A stretch of 18,948 nt of DNA from RGIG8767 sp045531685 (GTDB lineage Bacteria > Bacillota > Clostridia > Lachnospirales > Lachnospiraceae), in NCBI GenBank assembly GCA_045531685.1, contig JAZSEL010000110.1:1-18948 (forward strand). The letters run 5' to 3'. Shown here one piece after another: positions 1-7,370 of the stretch. Each line of letters begins with the position of its first letter. The first letter of the stretch is position 1. Below the pieces are notes generated by a model. It ran no database searches. It was given only the letters and a program-made list of their open reading frames with translations, and was not told the origin of the DNA. The position numbers were made by a program, and so were the translations under genes.

Positions 1-27
1 CAGAACGACATGGCTACGATCCGACTT
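1..27 (-). other. Sequencing adapter (MGI/BGI) left on the contig end
   Basis: Read on the minus strand, these 27 bases begin AAGTCGGATCGTAGCC and end GTTCTG. This matches, as I recall it, the start of the MGI/BGISEQ read-2 adapter. The greA reading frame loses all resemblance to GreA exactly here: after the expected KALIGAK it continues as meaningless SRIVAMSF. The bases should be trimmed and not read as part of greA. Confidence 0.93.
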
Positions 28-431
28 TTTGCACCGATTAATGCTTTACCAACCGGTGATTCGTTGGAAATCTTGCCCTTTAAGCTGTTTGCTTCTGTAG
101 AACCAACAATCTTGTATTCACATTCTTCATTGTATTCTACATCTAAAACCTTAACGCGGCAGCCGATGTTGATTGTTTCAAGGTCAACTTCCTCTTCCAC
201 AATAACTTCTGCATTCTTTAAGATTTTCTCCAACTCTTCAATTCTTGCTTCGATGTCACGCTGCTCATCCTTAGCTGCATCGTATTCGGCATTTTCGGAT
301 AAGTCACCCTGCTCTCTTGCTTCCTTGATTTTCTGTGCAACTTCCTGTCTTTTGTTAACTTTCAAGTCCTGGAGTTCGTCTTCATATTTCTTCAAACCTT
401 CATAGGTCAGAATATTCTTCTTTTCTTCCAT
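28..431 (-). CDS. greA: Transcription elongation factor GreA, C-terminus missing at window edge
   Basis: GreA enters the RNA polymerase secondary channel and stimulates cleavage of backtracked transcripts. About 134 residues are visible, beginning MEEKKNILTYEGLKKYEDEL. The N-terminal coiled-coil hairpin carries the family signature GDLSENAEYDAAKDEQ at about residues 42-57, including the acidic tip residues. The FKBP-like C-terminal domain begins near residue 80 and breaks off at SPVGKALIGAK. The family is usually about 160 residues, so roughly 25 are missing, replaced by adapter sequence. The start is the ATG at 429-431, preceded by a GGAAAGGGA ribosome binding site. The first 32 bases overlap the end of the upstream 287-residue gene, so translation may be coupled. 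Identity is secure; the truncation is an assembly artefact, not a mutation. Confidence 0.95.
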
Positions 432-1263
432 CTTTATTCCCTTTCCTTCTCCAAATGTTCTTATTTATTACCTGAAATGTAATACCCTCATTAACTACGG
501 CATTATACCGATTTTTTACTATATTGTCAAGGAAAATGGGGATGCTTACATAGGCAAAATGCATTCTTTTTTTTGAAACCGGGCAAAAAAAATCATTATC
601 ATAACAAAAATCCAAGAAAAAACTGTTTTGCGGAATCTGATAAAACAGATTTCCTCTGATTTTTTCTAAGAAATTGTCGTAGTTCTCCCCCTCTGTAAAC
701 CTCTCATGCTTCTTTTCTTTCCCGGCAATTACCACTGCCGGGACCTCTCCGGTTATCCGCCTGATATAGCGGGCAAATTCTTTATATTTGGTAAACAGAA
801 TCCCTACCAGCCCGTTTTCTACCTCTATCCGTTGCAATACTTCCTCGTAGGCAACGGGGTTTGTCGTAAAAATTGTCAGATAGTTCTTATCATTCACCAA
901 ATCAGGCAACCATTCCGGCAACAAGGGTTCTCCCATATCCACCACAATTAATTGCTCTTTCCGGTTAAGCATTTGGGAAAAATACTTCCACATCCCACTC
1001 CATACATTCCTTCTATAAAACGGATGTATCCAATATGAAAACTCTCTTTGGTCATCCGAAATCCGTATGAAATCGGAATCAAACTCCTTCTCCCCGTATC
1101 TTTCATACACCCATAACCGGATATCCTCATCCAAATCCTCGTCCAAAACAGAATGTAACCGCATCATAGCGATGCGGTCATATTGATTCCATTGATACCA
1201 TTTCCGTTTGGGAAACTCATATTTTAAATTAGCTGCACTACAAGCTATTAGTATCTTTTCCAT
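400..1263 (-). CDS. Unrecognised 287-residue protein
   Basis: I do not recognise this family. The protein is soluble, has no signal peptide or membrane segment, and is rich in aromatic residues (for example WYQWNQYDR near residue 22 and FSYWIHPFYRRNVW near residue 75). The middle alternates hydrophobic strands and charged helices (LIVVDMGEP, YLTIFTTNP, VGILFTK, VPAVVIAGK), which suggests a Rossmann-like or receiver-like alpha/beta core. That is inference only. The ATG at 1261-1263 is the only good start: the frame is open upstream but holds no better initiator. The ribosome binding site is weak. It lies 65 bases after the glycosyltransferase gene, and its stop overlaps the start of greA by 32 bases, so it is probably cotranscribed. 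Low-complexity basic residues follow near the C-terminus (NIWRRKGNKDGRKEE). Confidence 0.75.
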   Translation of the reverse strand: MEKILIACSAANLKYEFPKRKWYQWNQYDRIAMMRLHSVLDEDLDEDIRLWVYERYGEKEFDSDFIRISDDQREFSYWIHPFYRRNVWSGMWKYFSQMLNRKEQLIVVDMGEPLLPEWLPDLVNDKNYLTIFTTNPVAYEEVLQRIEVENGLVGILFTKYKEFARYIRRITGEVPAVVIAGKEKKHERFTEGENYDNFLEKIRGNLFYQIPQNSFFLDFCYDNDFFCPVSKKRMHFAYVSIPIFLDNIVKNRYNAVVNEGITFQVINKNIWRRKGNKDGRKEEYSDL

Positions 1264-1328
1264 ACCCCATTTGTATGCATGCCGGCAACAAAATATACCT
1301 GTTCCGTACCCATCTGCACACGAGAAGC

Positions 1329-2282
1329 TTATGCCATTTCCTTAATTTCTTCCAGACGTTTCTTTGGCAATTCTTCCTGATAAGCAAGGCTAAGCAATGC
1401 CTGTGTCTCATTTGCCCCATTGTAAAACCATATGGATGCTTCTGTAAAATCATTCCTGACAAAATAATATTCGCCCAATTCATAACACATTTCGCTACAG
1501 CTATCCATGGCAGTAGCTTTTAATGCATATTTGAAAAATTCTGCGTCATTTCCCGTAAGGCGGTACCATCTGGCAAGGACGCATGCTGCCTGCTTTAATT
1601 CATCCACATCCGTGGTACTCTCTACCCAAGCTTTAAAAAACGGCTCTGCCTTCTTTAAATCAGAAAGTTCACCCGTAATATACAGTTCCTTGGCATATAT
1701 TTCACGAAGACGCTTGGATAACGGTTCTTGCTGTTCTACCATCTTGGCAAAAATCTGTAAATCCCTGCTGCCATGATTTCCGTGAGGCTTATGAATAATC
1801 TCAATATCGCTGTCATACACAACAGGCTCCAGTGCCACAGCCTCATGAATCCTTTCCTGCCATACAAATTGACGCACGCGTTTATACAGCTTTGGGCGGT
1901 ATTCCTTATCAAAGCTATAAATCGTATTATTTTCCAACTGATTGCAATAATACATCTGAACAATTTCTATTTCAGGCAAAAGGACCTCTTTTAACTGTAA
2001 AAACTTAGTCCGGTTTTCCTCATCCAGCCTCTCATCTGCATCTGCACTATAGATATAGTCCATACTCGCCTTGGAAAATGCAAAATTTCTGGCTGCAGAG
2101 AAATCATCCACCCAGACAAAGTCATACACCTTATCCGTGTACCTTGCAGCAATCTCCTTTGTCGCATCCGCAGAACCCGTATCCACGATTACTATTTCAT
2201 CTGCAATCCCCTGCAGGCAGTCCAGACATGCCGCCAGATTCTTTTCTTCATTTTTTACTATCATGCAAACACTGATTGTCAT
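1329..2282 (-). CDS. Family 2 glycosyltransferase with helical C-terminal region
   Basis: This is a GT-A fold transferase that moves a sugar from a nucleotide donor; the acceptor is unknown. The N-terminal third is the conserved part: ISVCMIVKNEEKNL at residues 3-16, IVIVDTGSADAT at 30-41, WVDDFSAARNFAFSKA at 57-72, and the metal-binding DADE at 81-84. The remainder (about 170-317) is helical and resembles the TPR-like repeats that follow this domain in many Firmicutes proteins of the type. It is predicted to be cytoplasmic: there is no membrane segment. The start ATG at 2280-2282 has a strong AGGAGG site seven bases upstream. The gene sits 52 bases after dusB and 65 bases before the unknown gene. 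Glycosyltransferase identity is secure; substrate cannot be told. Confidence 0.88.
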   Translation of the reverse strand: MTISVCMIVKNEEKNLAACLDCLQGIADEIVIVDTGSADATKEIAARYTDKVYDFVWVDDFSAARNFAFSKASMDYIYSADADERLDEENRTKFLQLKEVLLPEIEIVQMYYCNQLENNTIYSFDKEYRPKLYKRVRQFVWQERIHEAVALEPVVYDSDIEIIHKPHGNHGSRDLQIFAKMVEQQEPLSKRLREIYAKELYITGELSDLKKAEPFFKAWVESTTDVDELKQAACVLARWYRLTGNDAEFFKYALKATAMDSCSEMCYELGEYYFVRNDFTEASIWFYNGANETQALLSLAYQEELPKKRLEEIKEMA

Positions 2283-2334
2283 ATGATATCCTCCTCATAT
2301 GTTTTGCCGTATTTGTTGTACGCCCTATTACATC

Positions 2335-3300
2335 CTATACGAATACCTTCTCCATAATCGCTAAAATATCTTCCATGGTCTCCATCTCATTCATTTTAGC
2401 ACGCAGTTTACAGGAATTCGGATATCCTGCGCTGTACCAAGAAATATGCTTCCGCATCTCCCGGATAGCAGTATATTCTCCCTTATACTGAATCGAGAGG
2501 GTCGCATGCTTGATAATTGCATCCTTTATCTCCTGTGGGGTTGGCTTGTCACATTTTTCGCCCGTCGCAAAATAATGGGACAATTGCTTGAAAATAAATG
2601 GATTTCCCTGTGCTGCCCGTCCAATCATTATCCCGTCACAGCCGGTATAAGTAAGCATTCTTTCCGCACTTTCTTCGTCCACCACATCCCCGTTTCCGAT
2701 AACCGGAATCTTTACCGCATCTTTTACCTTAGCAATAATATCCCAGTCTGCCTTTCCGGAATAATACTGTTCTCTGGTTCTTCCGTGCACCGCAACCGCT
2801 GCTGCCCCGCAGTCTTCCGCGATTTTGGCTATTTCCACCGCATTGATATTTTCCTCATTAAAACCTTTCCGAATCTTAACCGTAACCGGCTTATGGATGG
2901 CTTTTACCAATGAGGTTACAATCTCGCCTACCAATTTGGGATTTTTCATAAGGGCTGAGCCTTCGTGGTTATTCACCACCTTGGGCACCGGACATCCCAT
3001 ATTCACATCCAAAACAGAAAACGGTCTTTCCTCAATCCGTTTTGCCATTTCTCCCATGATAACCGGGTCGGAACCAAATAACTGTAAGGACACCGGTCCC
3101 TCGTCCGGATGAATCTCCATTAATTGGTCTGTATTTTTATTATTATAATATATGGCCTTAGCGCTAATCATTTCCATGCACACTAAGCCCGCTCCCTGTT
3201 CTTTACACAATAAACGAAAAGGCAGGTCCGAAACACCTGCCATTGGAGCCAGTATAATATTATTCTCTAACTCAACATTTCCGATTTTCAATTTGCTCAT
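2335..3300 (-). CDS. dusB: tRNA-dihydrouridine synthase (DusB type)
   Basis: This FMN-dependent enzyme reduces uridines in the tRNA D-loop region to dihydrouridine using NADPH. It is a TIM barrel of 321 residues, the usual family length. Visible motifs are NIILAPMAGVSDLPFR at 14-29, the catalytic cysteine Cys103 in VNMGCPVPKVV, VKIRKG at 141-146, VHGRTREQYYSG at 171-182, IGNGDV at 201-206, and GIMIGRAAQGNPFIF at 223-237, which binds the FMN phosphate. The C-terminal helical domain follows. A GAGGCGGAG ribosome binding site precedes the ATG, and only two bases separate it from the stop of the preceding small gene. Together with birA and the small gene it forms a tight minus-strand cluster. DusB is chosen over other Dus paralogues from overall likeness. 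Confidence 0.95.
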   Translation of the reverse strand: MSKLKIGNVELENNIILAPMAGVSDLPFRLLCKEQGAGLVCMEMISAKAIYYNNKNTDQLMEIHPDEGPVSLQLFGSDPVIMGEMAKRIEERPFSVLDVNMGCPVPKVVNNHEGSALMKNPKLVGEIVTSLVKAIHKPVTVKIRKGFNEENINAVEIAKIAEDCGAAAVAVHGRTREQYYSGKADWDIIAKVKDAVKIPVIGNGDVVDEESAERMLTYTGCDGIMIGRAAQGNPFIFKQLSHYFATGEKCDKPTPQEIKDAIIKHATLSIQYKGEYTAIREMRKHISWYSAGYPNSCKLRAKMNEMETMEDILAIMEKVFV

Positions 3301-3302
3301 AG

Positions 3303-3707
3303 TTACTCCGCCTCTGCAAGCAACTCGCTCACATCTTCATGAAGGAATAATACTCTATAATAGAGTGATAAAGACTGCAATAACTCTTGTTTGGTATCCC
3401 GAATCTTACGCACCAATAAGCCACTACCGATTTCGTCATATAAATAGTCTTCCGGAGCGGCGTCGGTTTCAAGCTCTAAGGTTCCGTCTTCTTCAAAACA
3501 GATGGTAAAAATTCCGCCCACTTCTTCGGTAAAAAGAACACAGATAATGTGGAGTTCTTCTTTGATGGACTCCGGAATCTTATCAAATTCTTTATTAAAA
3601 TAGTATTTCTTTTCATAGGCATTTGCGCCGCATAATACAACTTTTTCAGTAGCCATACCCAAATTGGTTCTCCTGATTATCCGTTTTTGTTCTATCTCAT
3701 AGTCCAT
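3303..3707 (-). CDS. Small conserved Lachnospiraceae-type protein of unknown function (possibly DUF6145)
   Basis: This is a 134-residue acidic soluble protein with no known catalytic motif. The core reads VVLCGANAYEKKYYFN, then IICVLFTEEVGGIFTICFEEDG, then YDEIGSGLLVRKIR, with a helical C-terminus. I associate this pattern with a small family often found between birA and dusB in Lachnospiraceae (DUF6145 from memory, not checked). The listed start (3705-3707) lies two bases after the birA stop but has only a weak ribosome binding site. A second ATG at 3654-3656, giving MATEKVVLCG, has AGGAGA 12 bases upstream, and a TTG two codons before it (3660-3662) is better spaced from that site. The true N-terminus may therefore be up to 17 residues shorter. 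The gene is cotranscribed with birA and dusB. Confidence 0.8.
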   Translation of the reverse strand: MDYEIEQKRIIRRTNLGMATEKVVLCGANAYEKKYYFNKEFDKIPESIKEELHIICVLFTEEVGGIFTICFEEDGTLELETDAAPEDYLYDEIGSGLLVRKIRDTKQELLQSLSLYYRVLFLHEDVSELLAEAE

Positions 3708-3709
3708 GC

Positions 3710-4495
3710 TTACACATATCCGTACAACCCGCGCACAGACACTTCTCCCGCATAAACCACTTCTATTTTACCATCCGGCACCTCTACCAGCAACTCCCCG
3801 TTTTCGTTAATTCCTCTGGAAATCCCGGAATACTCTCCCTGTGGGTCCAACACCCTCACTTCCGTATTCAGACTTACCAGCCATTCATTGTACTGTTTTA
3901 CCAATTGCTGCAAAGCACCTGTTTGTAAAAATAGTTCGTAATATTCCTCAAATGCAATCAAAACACATTCCAGAATCTCTTCTCTGTTAAAATCCATTCC
4001 TTTTTGCAAAGAAAGGGATGTGGCACTCTGCGTTAATTCTTCCGGAATATTTTTCTGATTTACATTAATTCCGGTGCCTACTACAACAGAAGCTATTCCG
4101 GTCCCGTCCATATTCATTTCGGTTAAAATTCCACAAACCTTCTTCCCATTTATTACCACATCGTTGGGCCATTTAATTTTTGCATCAAAGCCATATTGTT
4201 CCCGCAAAACCTTAGATACGGCAAGTGCCATTAATAAAGTAATCTGCGGTGCTTTCTCCGGCGACAACTGCGGTCGGAGCAATACAGAAAACAAGAGATT
4301 CTCACCGGCATTTGCCTGCCAACTCCGGCCACGTCTCCCGCGTCCCGCAGTCTGCATATCGGCACAAACCACTACACCCTCTGCACTTCCTTCTTCAGCC
4401 AAACGCTTAACATCCAGACTTGTGGAATCAGTAATTACCTTATGGAAGAATTCTTTTCCCAGCCACCTTGTGGGAAAAGTGTTTTTTTCAAACAT
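3710..4495 (-). CDS. birA: Biotin-[acetyl-CoA-carboxylase] ligase, single-domain BirA
   Basis: The enzyme activates biotin with ATP and attaches it to the lysine of biotin carboxyl carrier proteins. Ligase motifs are clear: GRGRRGRSW at residues 51-59 (biotinyl-AMP binding loop), KWPNDVVING at 108-117, KKVCGILTE at 118-126, and VGTGINVNQ at 139-147. The small C-terminal SH3-like domain follows, with LDPQGEYSGISRGINENGELL. At 261 residues it lacks the N-terminal winged-helix DNA-binding domain of E. coli and Bacillus BirA. Only 49 bases separate its ATG from the argF stop, so no such domain is hidden upstream, and this copy should not act as a biotin operon repressor. It overlaps nothing and is followed two bases later by the small conserved gene. 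Confidence 0.93.
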   Translation of the reverse strand: MFEKNTFPTRWLGKEFFHKVITDSTSLDVKRLAEEGSAEGVVVCADMQTAGRGRRGRSWQANAGENLLFSVLLRPQLSPEKAPQITLLMALAVSKVLREQYGFDAKIKWPNDVVINGKKVCGILTEMNMDGTGIASVVVGTGINVNQKNIPEELTQSATSLSLQKGMDFNREEILECVLIAFEEYYELFLQTGALQQLVKQYNEWLVSLNTEVRVLDPQGEYSGISRGINENGELLVEVPDGKIEVVYAGEVSVRGLYGYV

Positions 4496-4544
4496 CCGAA
4501 TGTATCCTCTTATTTCTCATTTCTATGCTACATACGCATTCCCA

Positions 4545-5543
4545 TTATTCAAACTTTGCCCCCAAGGTGGCAGCAATGACTGCTTTAATGGTATGCATAC
4601 GGTTTTCTGCCTCATCAAATACGATAGAAGCTTCTGATTCAAATACCTCATCCGTTACTTCCAATTCATCAAAACCAAACTGTGCTCCCTTTTCTGCACC
4701 AATCTTAGTCTTAAGGTCATGAAAAGCAGGTAAACAATGCATAAACTTGGCATTTTCACCGGCACGTTTCATAACATCTGCGGTTACCTTATATGGGGTT
4801 AAATCTTTGATTCTTTCTTCCCATGCTTCATCCGGCTCACCCATGGATACCCATACGTCTGTGTATACCACGTCCTGATTGGTAGTACCTGCAATAGGAT
4901 CCTCTGTCAGAGTAATGGTTCCGCCATGTTCCTTGGCAATTTCCTCACACTGCGCTACCAATGCAGGGTCCGGGAAATATTTCTTATTCGAACATAGGGT
5001 TAAGTGCATACCCATTTTGGCACAGGTAACCATCCACGAATTTGCCATATTGTAACGGGCATCGCCCATGTATACCAAACGGATACCTTCAATTTTTCCA
5101 AAATGTTCACGGATAGTGAGAAGGTCTGCTAACATCTGTGTTGGGTGAAATTCATTCGTAAGACCATTCCACACCGGTACTCCCGCATACTTCGCCAACT
5201 CTTCTACAATATCCTGTTCAAATCCACGATATTCGATACCTTCGTACATCCGGCCAAGTACTCTTGCTGTATCTGCAGTACTCTCCTTTTTACCAATCTG
5301 TGATGCATCCGGCTCCAAATATGTAGTTCCCATTCCCAAATCGTGGGCTGCCACTTCAAAAGAGCAACGGGTTCTTGTACTGGTCTTTTCAAAAATAAGT
5401 GCAATGTTCTTACCTTCCAGAACATTCATGCGCTCACCTTTTTTCTTTTTCTCTTTCAGCATTGCTGCCAGGTCAAGCAAATACAGAATCTCCTCTGTCG
5501 TATAATCCAACAATTTCAAAAAATGACGTCCTGTAAAATCCAT
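4545..5543 (-). CDS. argF: Ornithine carbamoyltransferase
   Basis: The enzyme joins carbamoyl phosphate and ornithine to give citrulline, a step of arginine synthesis (or, in reverse, of the deiminase pathway). Its 332 residues match the family length. Motifs are the carbamoyl phosphate loop STRTR at 55-59, HPTQ at 133-136, DVWVSMG at 229-235 (ornithine loop), HCLP at 269-272, and FESEASIVFDEAENRMHTIKA at 301-321. The reading frame stays open 20 codons further upstream. The start at 5541-5543 is chosen because it has AGGAGG nine bases upstream and gives the usual N-terminus MDFTGRHFLKLLDYT. An ARG-box-like palindrome upstream supports the anabolic role and the symbol argF; no other arc genes are nearby. 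It heads the birA-dusB gene group. Confidence 0.95.
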   Translation of the reverse strand: MDFTGRHFLKLLDYTTEEILYLLDLAAMLKEKKKKGERMNVLEGKNIALIFEKTSTRTRCSFEVAAHDLGMGTTYLEPDASQIGKKESTADTARVLGRMYEGIEYRGFEQDIVEELAKYAGVPVWNGLTNEFHPTQMLADLLTIREHFGKIEGIRLVYMGDARYNMANSWMVTCAKMGMHLTLCSNKKYFPDPALVAQCEEIAKEHGGTITLTEDPIAGTTNQDVVYTDVWVSMGEPDEAWEERIKDLTPYKVTADVMKRAGENAKFMHCLPAFHDLKTKIGAEKGAQFGFDELEVTDEVFESEASIVFDEAENRMHTIKAVIAATLGAKFE

Positions 5544-5608
5544 AATAAATTCCTCCTCATACGCTGAAATATGTGCGACGCGCCTTTCTATTGTTATAAA
5601 CAAATATA

Positions 5609-5628
5609 GAGTTTCGCAAGCGAAACTC
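5609..5628 (-). repeat. Perfect hairpin in the argF leader
   Basis: A nine-base stem (GAGTTTCGC with GCGAAACTC) closes on two bases, or effectively on a tetraloop. It lies 65 bases upstream of the argF ATG. No T-run follows directly on the minus strand, only CTATATTTGTTT, so it is a poor terminator by itself. It may stabilise the leader or act as an operator. Confidence 0.55.
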
Positions 5629-5648
5629 CCAATGCCTATCGCATAGTT

Positions 5649-5666
5649 TTTGCATAAATATACAAA
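5649..5666. promoter_or_regulatory. Candidate ARG box (ArgR/AhrC operator) upstream of argF
   Basis: The core TGCATAAATATACA at 5651-5664 fits the ArgR/AhrC operator form TGNAT-WWWW-ATNCA in every defined position. It lies 108 bases upstream of the argF start, between the SPFH terminator and argF. That is a plausible position for arginine repression. I could not fix the argF promoter with confidence. The consensus is from general knowledge; binding is inferred. Confidence 0.5.
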
Positions 5667-5703
5667 TTCACACCTTCATATTCTGCATGTTTTTCCGCAA
5701 AAT

Positions 5704-5741
5704 AAAAAGATATGCCCCTATTATACGGTGCATATCTTTTT
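5704..5741. terminator. Bidirectional intrinsic terminator after the nfeD-SPFH operon
   Basis: A perfect 12-base stem (AAAAAGATATGC at 5704-5715 with its complement at 5730-5741) has a 14-base loop and T-runs on both strands. It lies 47 bases after the SPFH stop in the minus direction and isolates that operon from argF. Confidence 0.8.
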
Positions 5742-5787
5742 ATTGCAAGAATCAATTAACAAACTATCAAAAGTTTATAAATATTCC

Positions 5788-6741
5788 TTATTTCATCACT
5801 TCTTTGATTCCGGCTGCAATACCTGCAATCCCCTGAATCTCAGATGGAATAATAATCTTATTAGCCGGACCGTTAGCCGCTGCCTTGAATGCCTCTAATG
5901 ACTGTAATTTAAGAACCGCTTCATCAGCTCCTGCTTCTTTTACCAAACGGATACCTGCAGCTTCTGCTTCTTTCACAAGGCGGATACCTTCTGCTTCTGC
6001 CTCTTTTACCTTACGGAGAGCTTCTGCCTGACCTTCTGCTTCACGGATACGTTTTTCTTTTTCTGCCTCTGCACGTAAGATAGCGGACTGCTTTGCTGCC
6101 TCTGCTTCCAAAATAGCAGATTCCTTCTTACCTTCTGCAACCGTAACGCTCGCCTTCTTCTCACCTTCTGCACGGGTAACGGCTTCACGACGTTCACGTT
6201 CTGCCTTCATCTGTTTTTCCATGGCATTCTGAATCTCTGCCGGAGGAATAATGTTCTTTAATTCCACACGGTTAACCTTGATTCCCCATGGGTCCGTTGC
6301 AATGTCCAAGGATGCACGCATCTTGGTATTGATGGTCTCACGGGATGTTAATGTCTGGTCAAATTCCAAATCACCGATAATATTACGAAGAGTTGTAGCT
6401 GTTAAATTTTCAATTGCCATAATCGGATTCTCAACACCATAAGTATATAACTTAGGGTCGGTAATCTGATAGAACACAACGGTATCAATTCTCATAGTAA
6501 CATTATCTTTTGTGATAACCGGCTGTGGTGCAAAGTCTACAACCTGCTCTTTTAATAACACTCTCTTAGCTACCTTATCAATAAATGGAGCTTTAAAATG
6601 AAGACCTACGGACCATGTACTCTGATATGCTCCAAGTCTTTCTACTACATATGCCTGTGCCTGAGGTACAATCTTGATACATGATAATACTACCCAGATA
6701 ATTAATGCCAAAATAATAATTGCTGCTATTGCTCCGCCCAT
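5788..6741 (-). CDS. SPFH/Band-7 membrane protein (stomatin/paraslipin-like)
   Basis: This is a flotillin-superfamily scaffold thought to organise membrane microdomains and assist membrane protein quality control. One N-terminal membrane segment (about residues 3-24) is followed by the SPFH domain (about 25-190), with QAYVVERLGAYQSTWSVGLHFKAP-type opening residues and the conserved stretch DPWGIKVNRVELKNIIPP near residue 155. A long Ala/Glu/Lys coiled coil spans about 175-275 and contains a tandem repeat of the motif GIRLVKEAEA. The last 40 residues include the usual C-terminal ANGPANKIIIPSE element. It begins one base after the nfeD stop, and this NfeD-SPFH pairing is the standard operon for the family. 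Its 317 residues are typical. The symbol is left blank because qmcA, hflC-like and stomatin names overlap. Confidence 0.93.
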   Translation of the reverse strand: MGGAIAAIIILALIIWVVLSCIKIVPQAQAYVVERLGAYQSTWSVGLHFKAPFIDKVAKRVLLKEQVVDFAPQPVITKDNVTMRIDTVVFYQITDPKLYTYGVENPIMAIENLTATTLRNIIGDLEFDQTLTSRETINTKMRASLDIATDPWGIKVNRVELKNIIPPAEIQNAMEKQMKAERERREAVTRAEGEKKASVTVAEGKKESAILEAEAAKQSAILRAEAEKEKRIREAEGQAEALRKVKEAEAEGIRLVKEAEAAGIRLVKEAGADEAVLKLQSLEAFKAAANGPANKIIIPSEIQGIAGIAAGIKEVMK

Positions 6742-6742
6742 T

Positions 6743-7186
6743 TTACACTTCCTCTTTTCTTTCTTCTACAATTAATTTTACACCATTGATAGCCACAATA
6801 TGCACTACTGCGCCTTCCGGAATCGTAACATCATCTGCTGCAGACCTTGCCGTCCACTCCATTCCGTTAACCGTTACCTGCCCTGTTGCCTTAAGGTTAT
6901 TCACCTCACCTGTTACAATGGCTTTCTTGCCGACAATGCTCTCTGCATTCGTCTTGACCCTGTCCACATTAAAGTACCGTACTGCAATTGGTCTTGTGAA
7001 AACAATTAACACAAGCGACACCACGATGAATGCGGCAATCTGTACATAGGATGGTAAATTTAATGCTGCAAGAATCGCAGCTACCAATGTACCGCCTGCA
7101 AACCACAATGTGGTAAGTCCCATGGTGGCAACTTCAATCACTACAAACGCTACTAAGAGGACAACCCATACTAAAATCCAGTTCAT
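6743..7186 (-). CDS. NfeD family membrane protein
   Basis: This is a short NfeD protein (147 residues), the partner of SPFH proteins. Hydrophobic segments occupy about residues 3-65, with a re-entrant TTLWFAGG motif typical of NfeD near 24-31. The C-terminal OB-fold (about 83-143) reads VGKKAIVTGEVNN, then GQVTVNGMEWTARSA, then VHIVAINGVKLIVEE. The reading frame is open for 18 more codons, but the start at 7184-7186 is preferred. It has an AAGGGGTGA ribosome binding site at good spacing, gives a membrane-first N-terminus, and lies 21 bases downstream of a predicted transcription start. It lacks the serine protease domain of long NfeD proteins. The SPFH gene begins one base after the stop. Confidence 0.92.
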   Translation of the reverse strand: MNWILVWVVLLVAFVVIEVATMGLTTLWFAGGTLVAAILAALNLPSYVQIAAFIVVSLVLIVFTRPIAVRYFNVDRVKTNAESIVGKKAIVTGEVNNLKATGQVTVNGMEWTARSAADDVTIPEGAVVHIVAINGVKLIVEERKEEV

Positions 7187-7213
7187 AATGTCACCCCTTT
7201 TCAAATTGACAAT

Positions 7214-7242
7214 ATCATACAACACTTTTCCCTCTTTCACAA
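7214..7242 (-). promoter_or_regulatory. Sigma-A-type promoter of nfeD-SPFH
   Basis: On the minus strand, TTGTGA and TATGAT are separated by 17 bases. Transcription would start near 7207, about 20 bases upstream of the nfeD ATG, which argues for the shorter nfeD start. Confidence 0.6.
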
Positions 7243-7320
7243 TACAACAGTCTCTATTTTAAGAAAGTTTTCACACATTTATCCTCTTTTCGTAATAATA
7301 TCCACTACTCCTTATTTAAC

Positions 7321-7355
7321 AAAAAATCCGCACTGTGAATACTCACAATGCGGAT
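7321..7355 (-). terminator. Intrinsic terminator of the cell wall hydrolase gene
   Basis: The stem ATCCGCA/TGCGGAT continues inward through one mismatch into TGTGA/TCACA. On the minus strand it is followed by a run of six T. It begins 16 bases after the hydrolase stop codon. Confidence 0.85.
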
Positions 7356-7370
7356 ATCCATTTCTTTTAT

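Noticed and set aside
10..405. Plus-strand ORF of 131 codons at the window start
   Set aside because: It is antisense to greA and partly built on adapter sequence.
5544..5603. 20-codon N-terminal extension of argF
   Set aside because: It would bury the AGGAGG site inside the gene; the later ATG gives the canonical ornithine carbamoyltransferase start.
5910..6010. Tandem near-repeats in the SPFH gene as a separate repeat element
   Set aside because: They encode the Ala/Glu/Lys coiled coil typical of the family; ordinary coding repetition.
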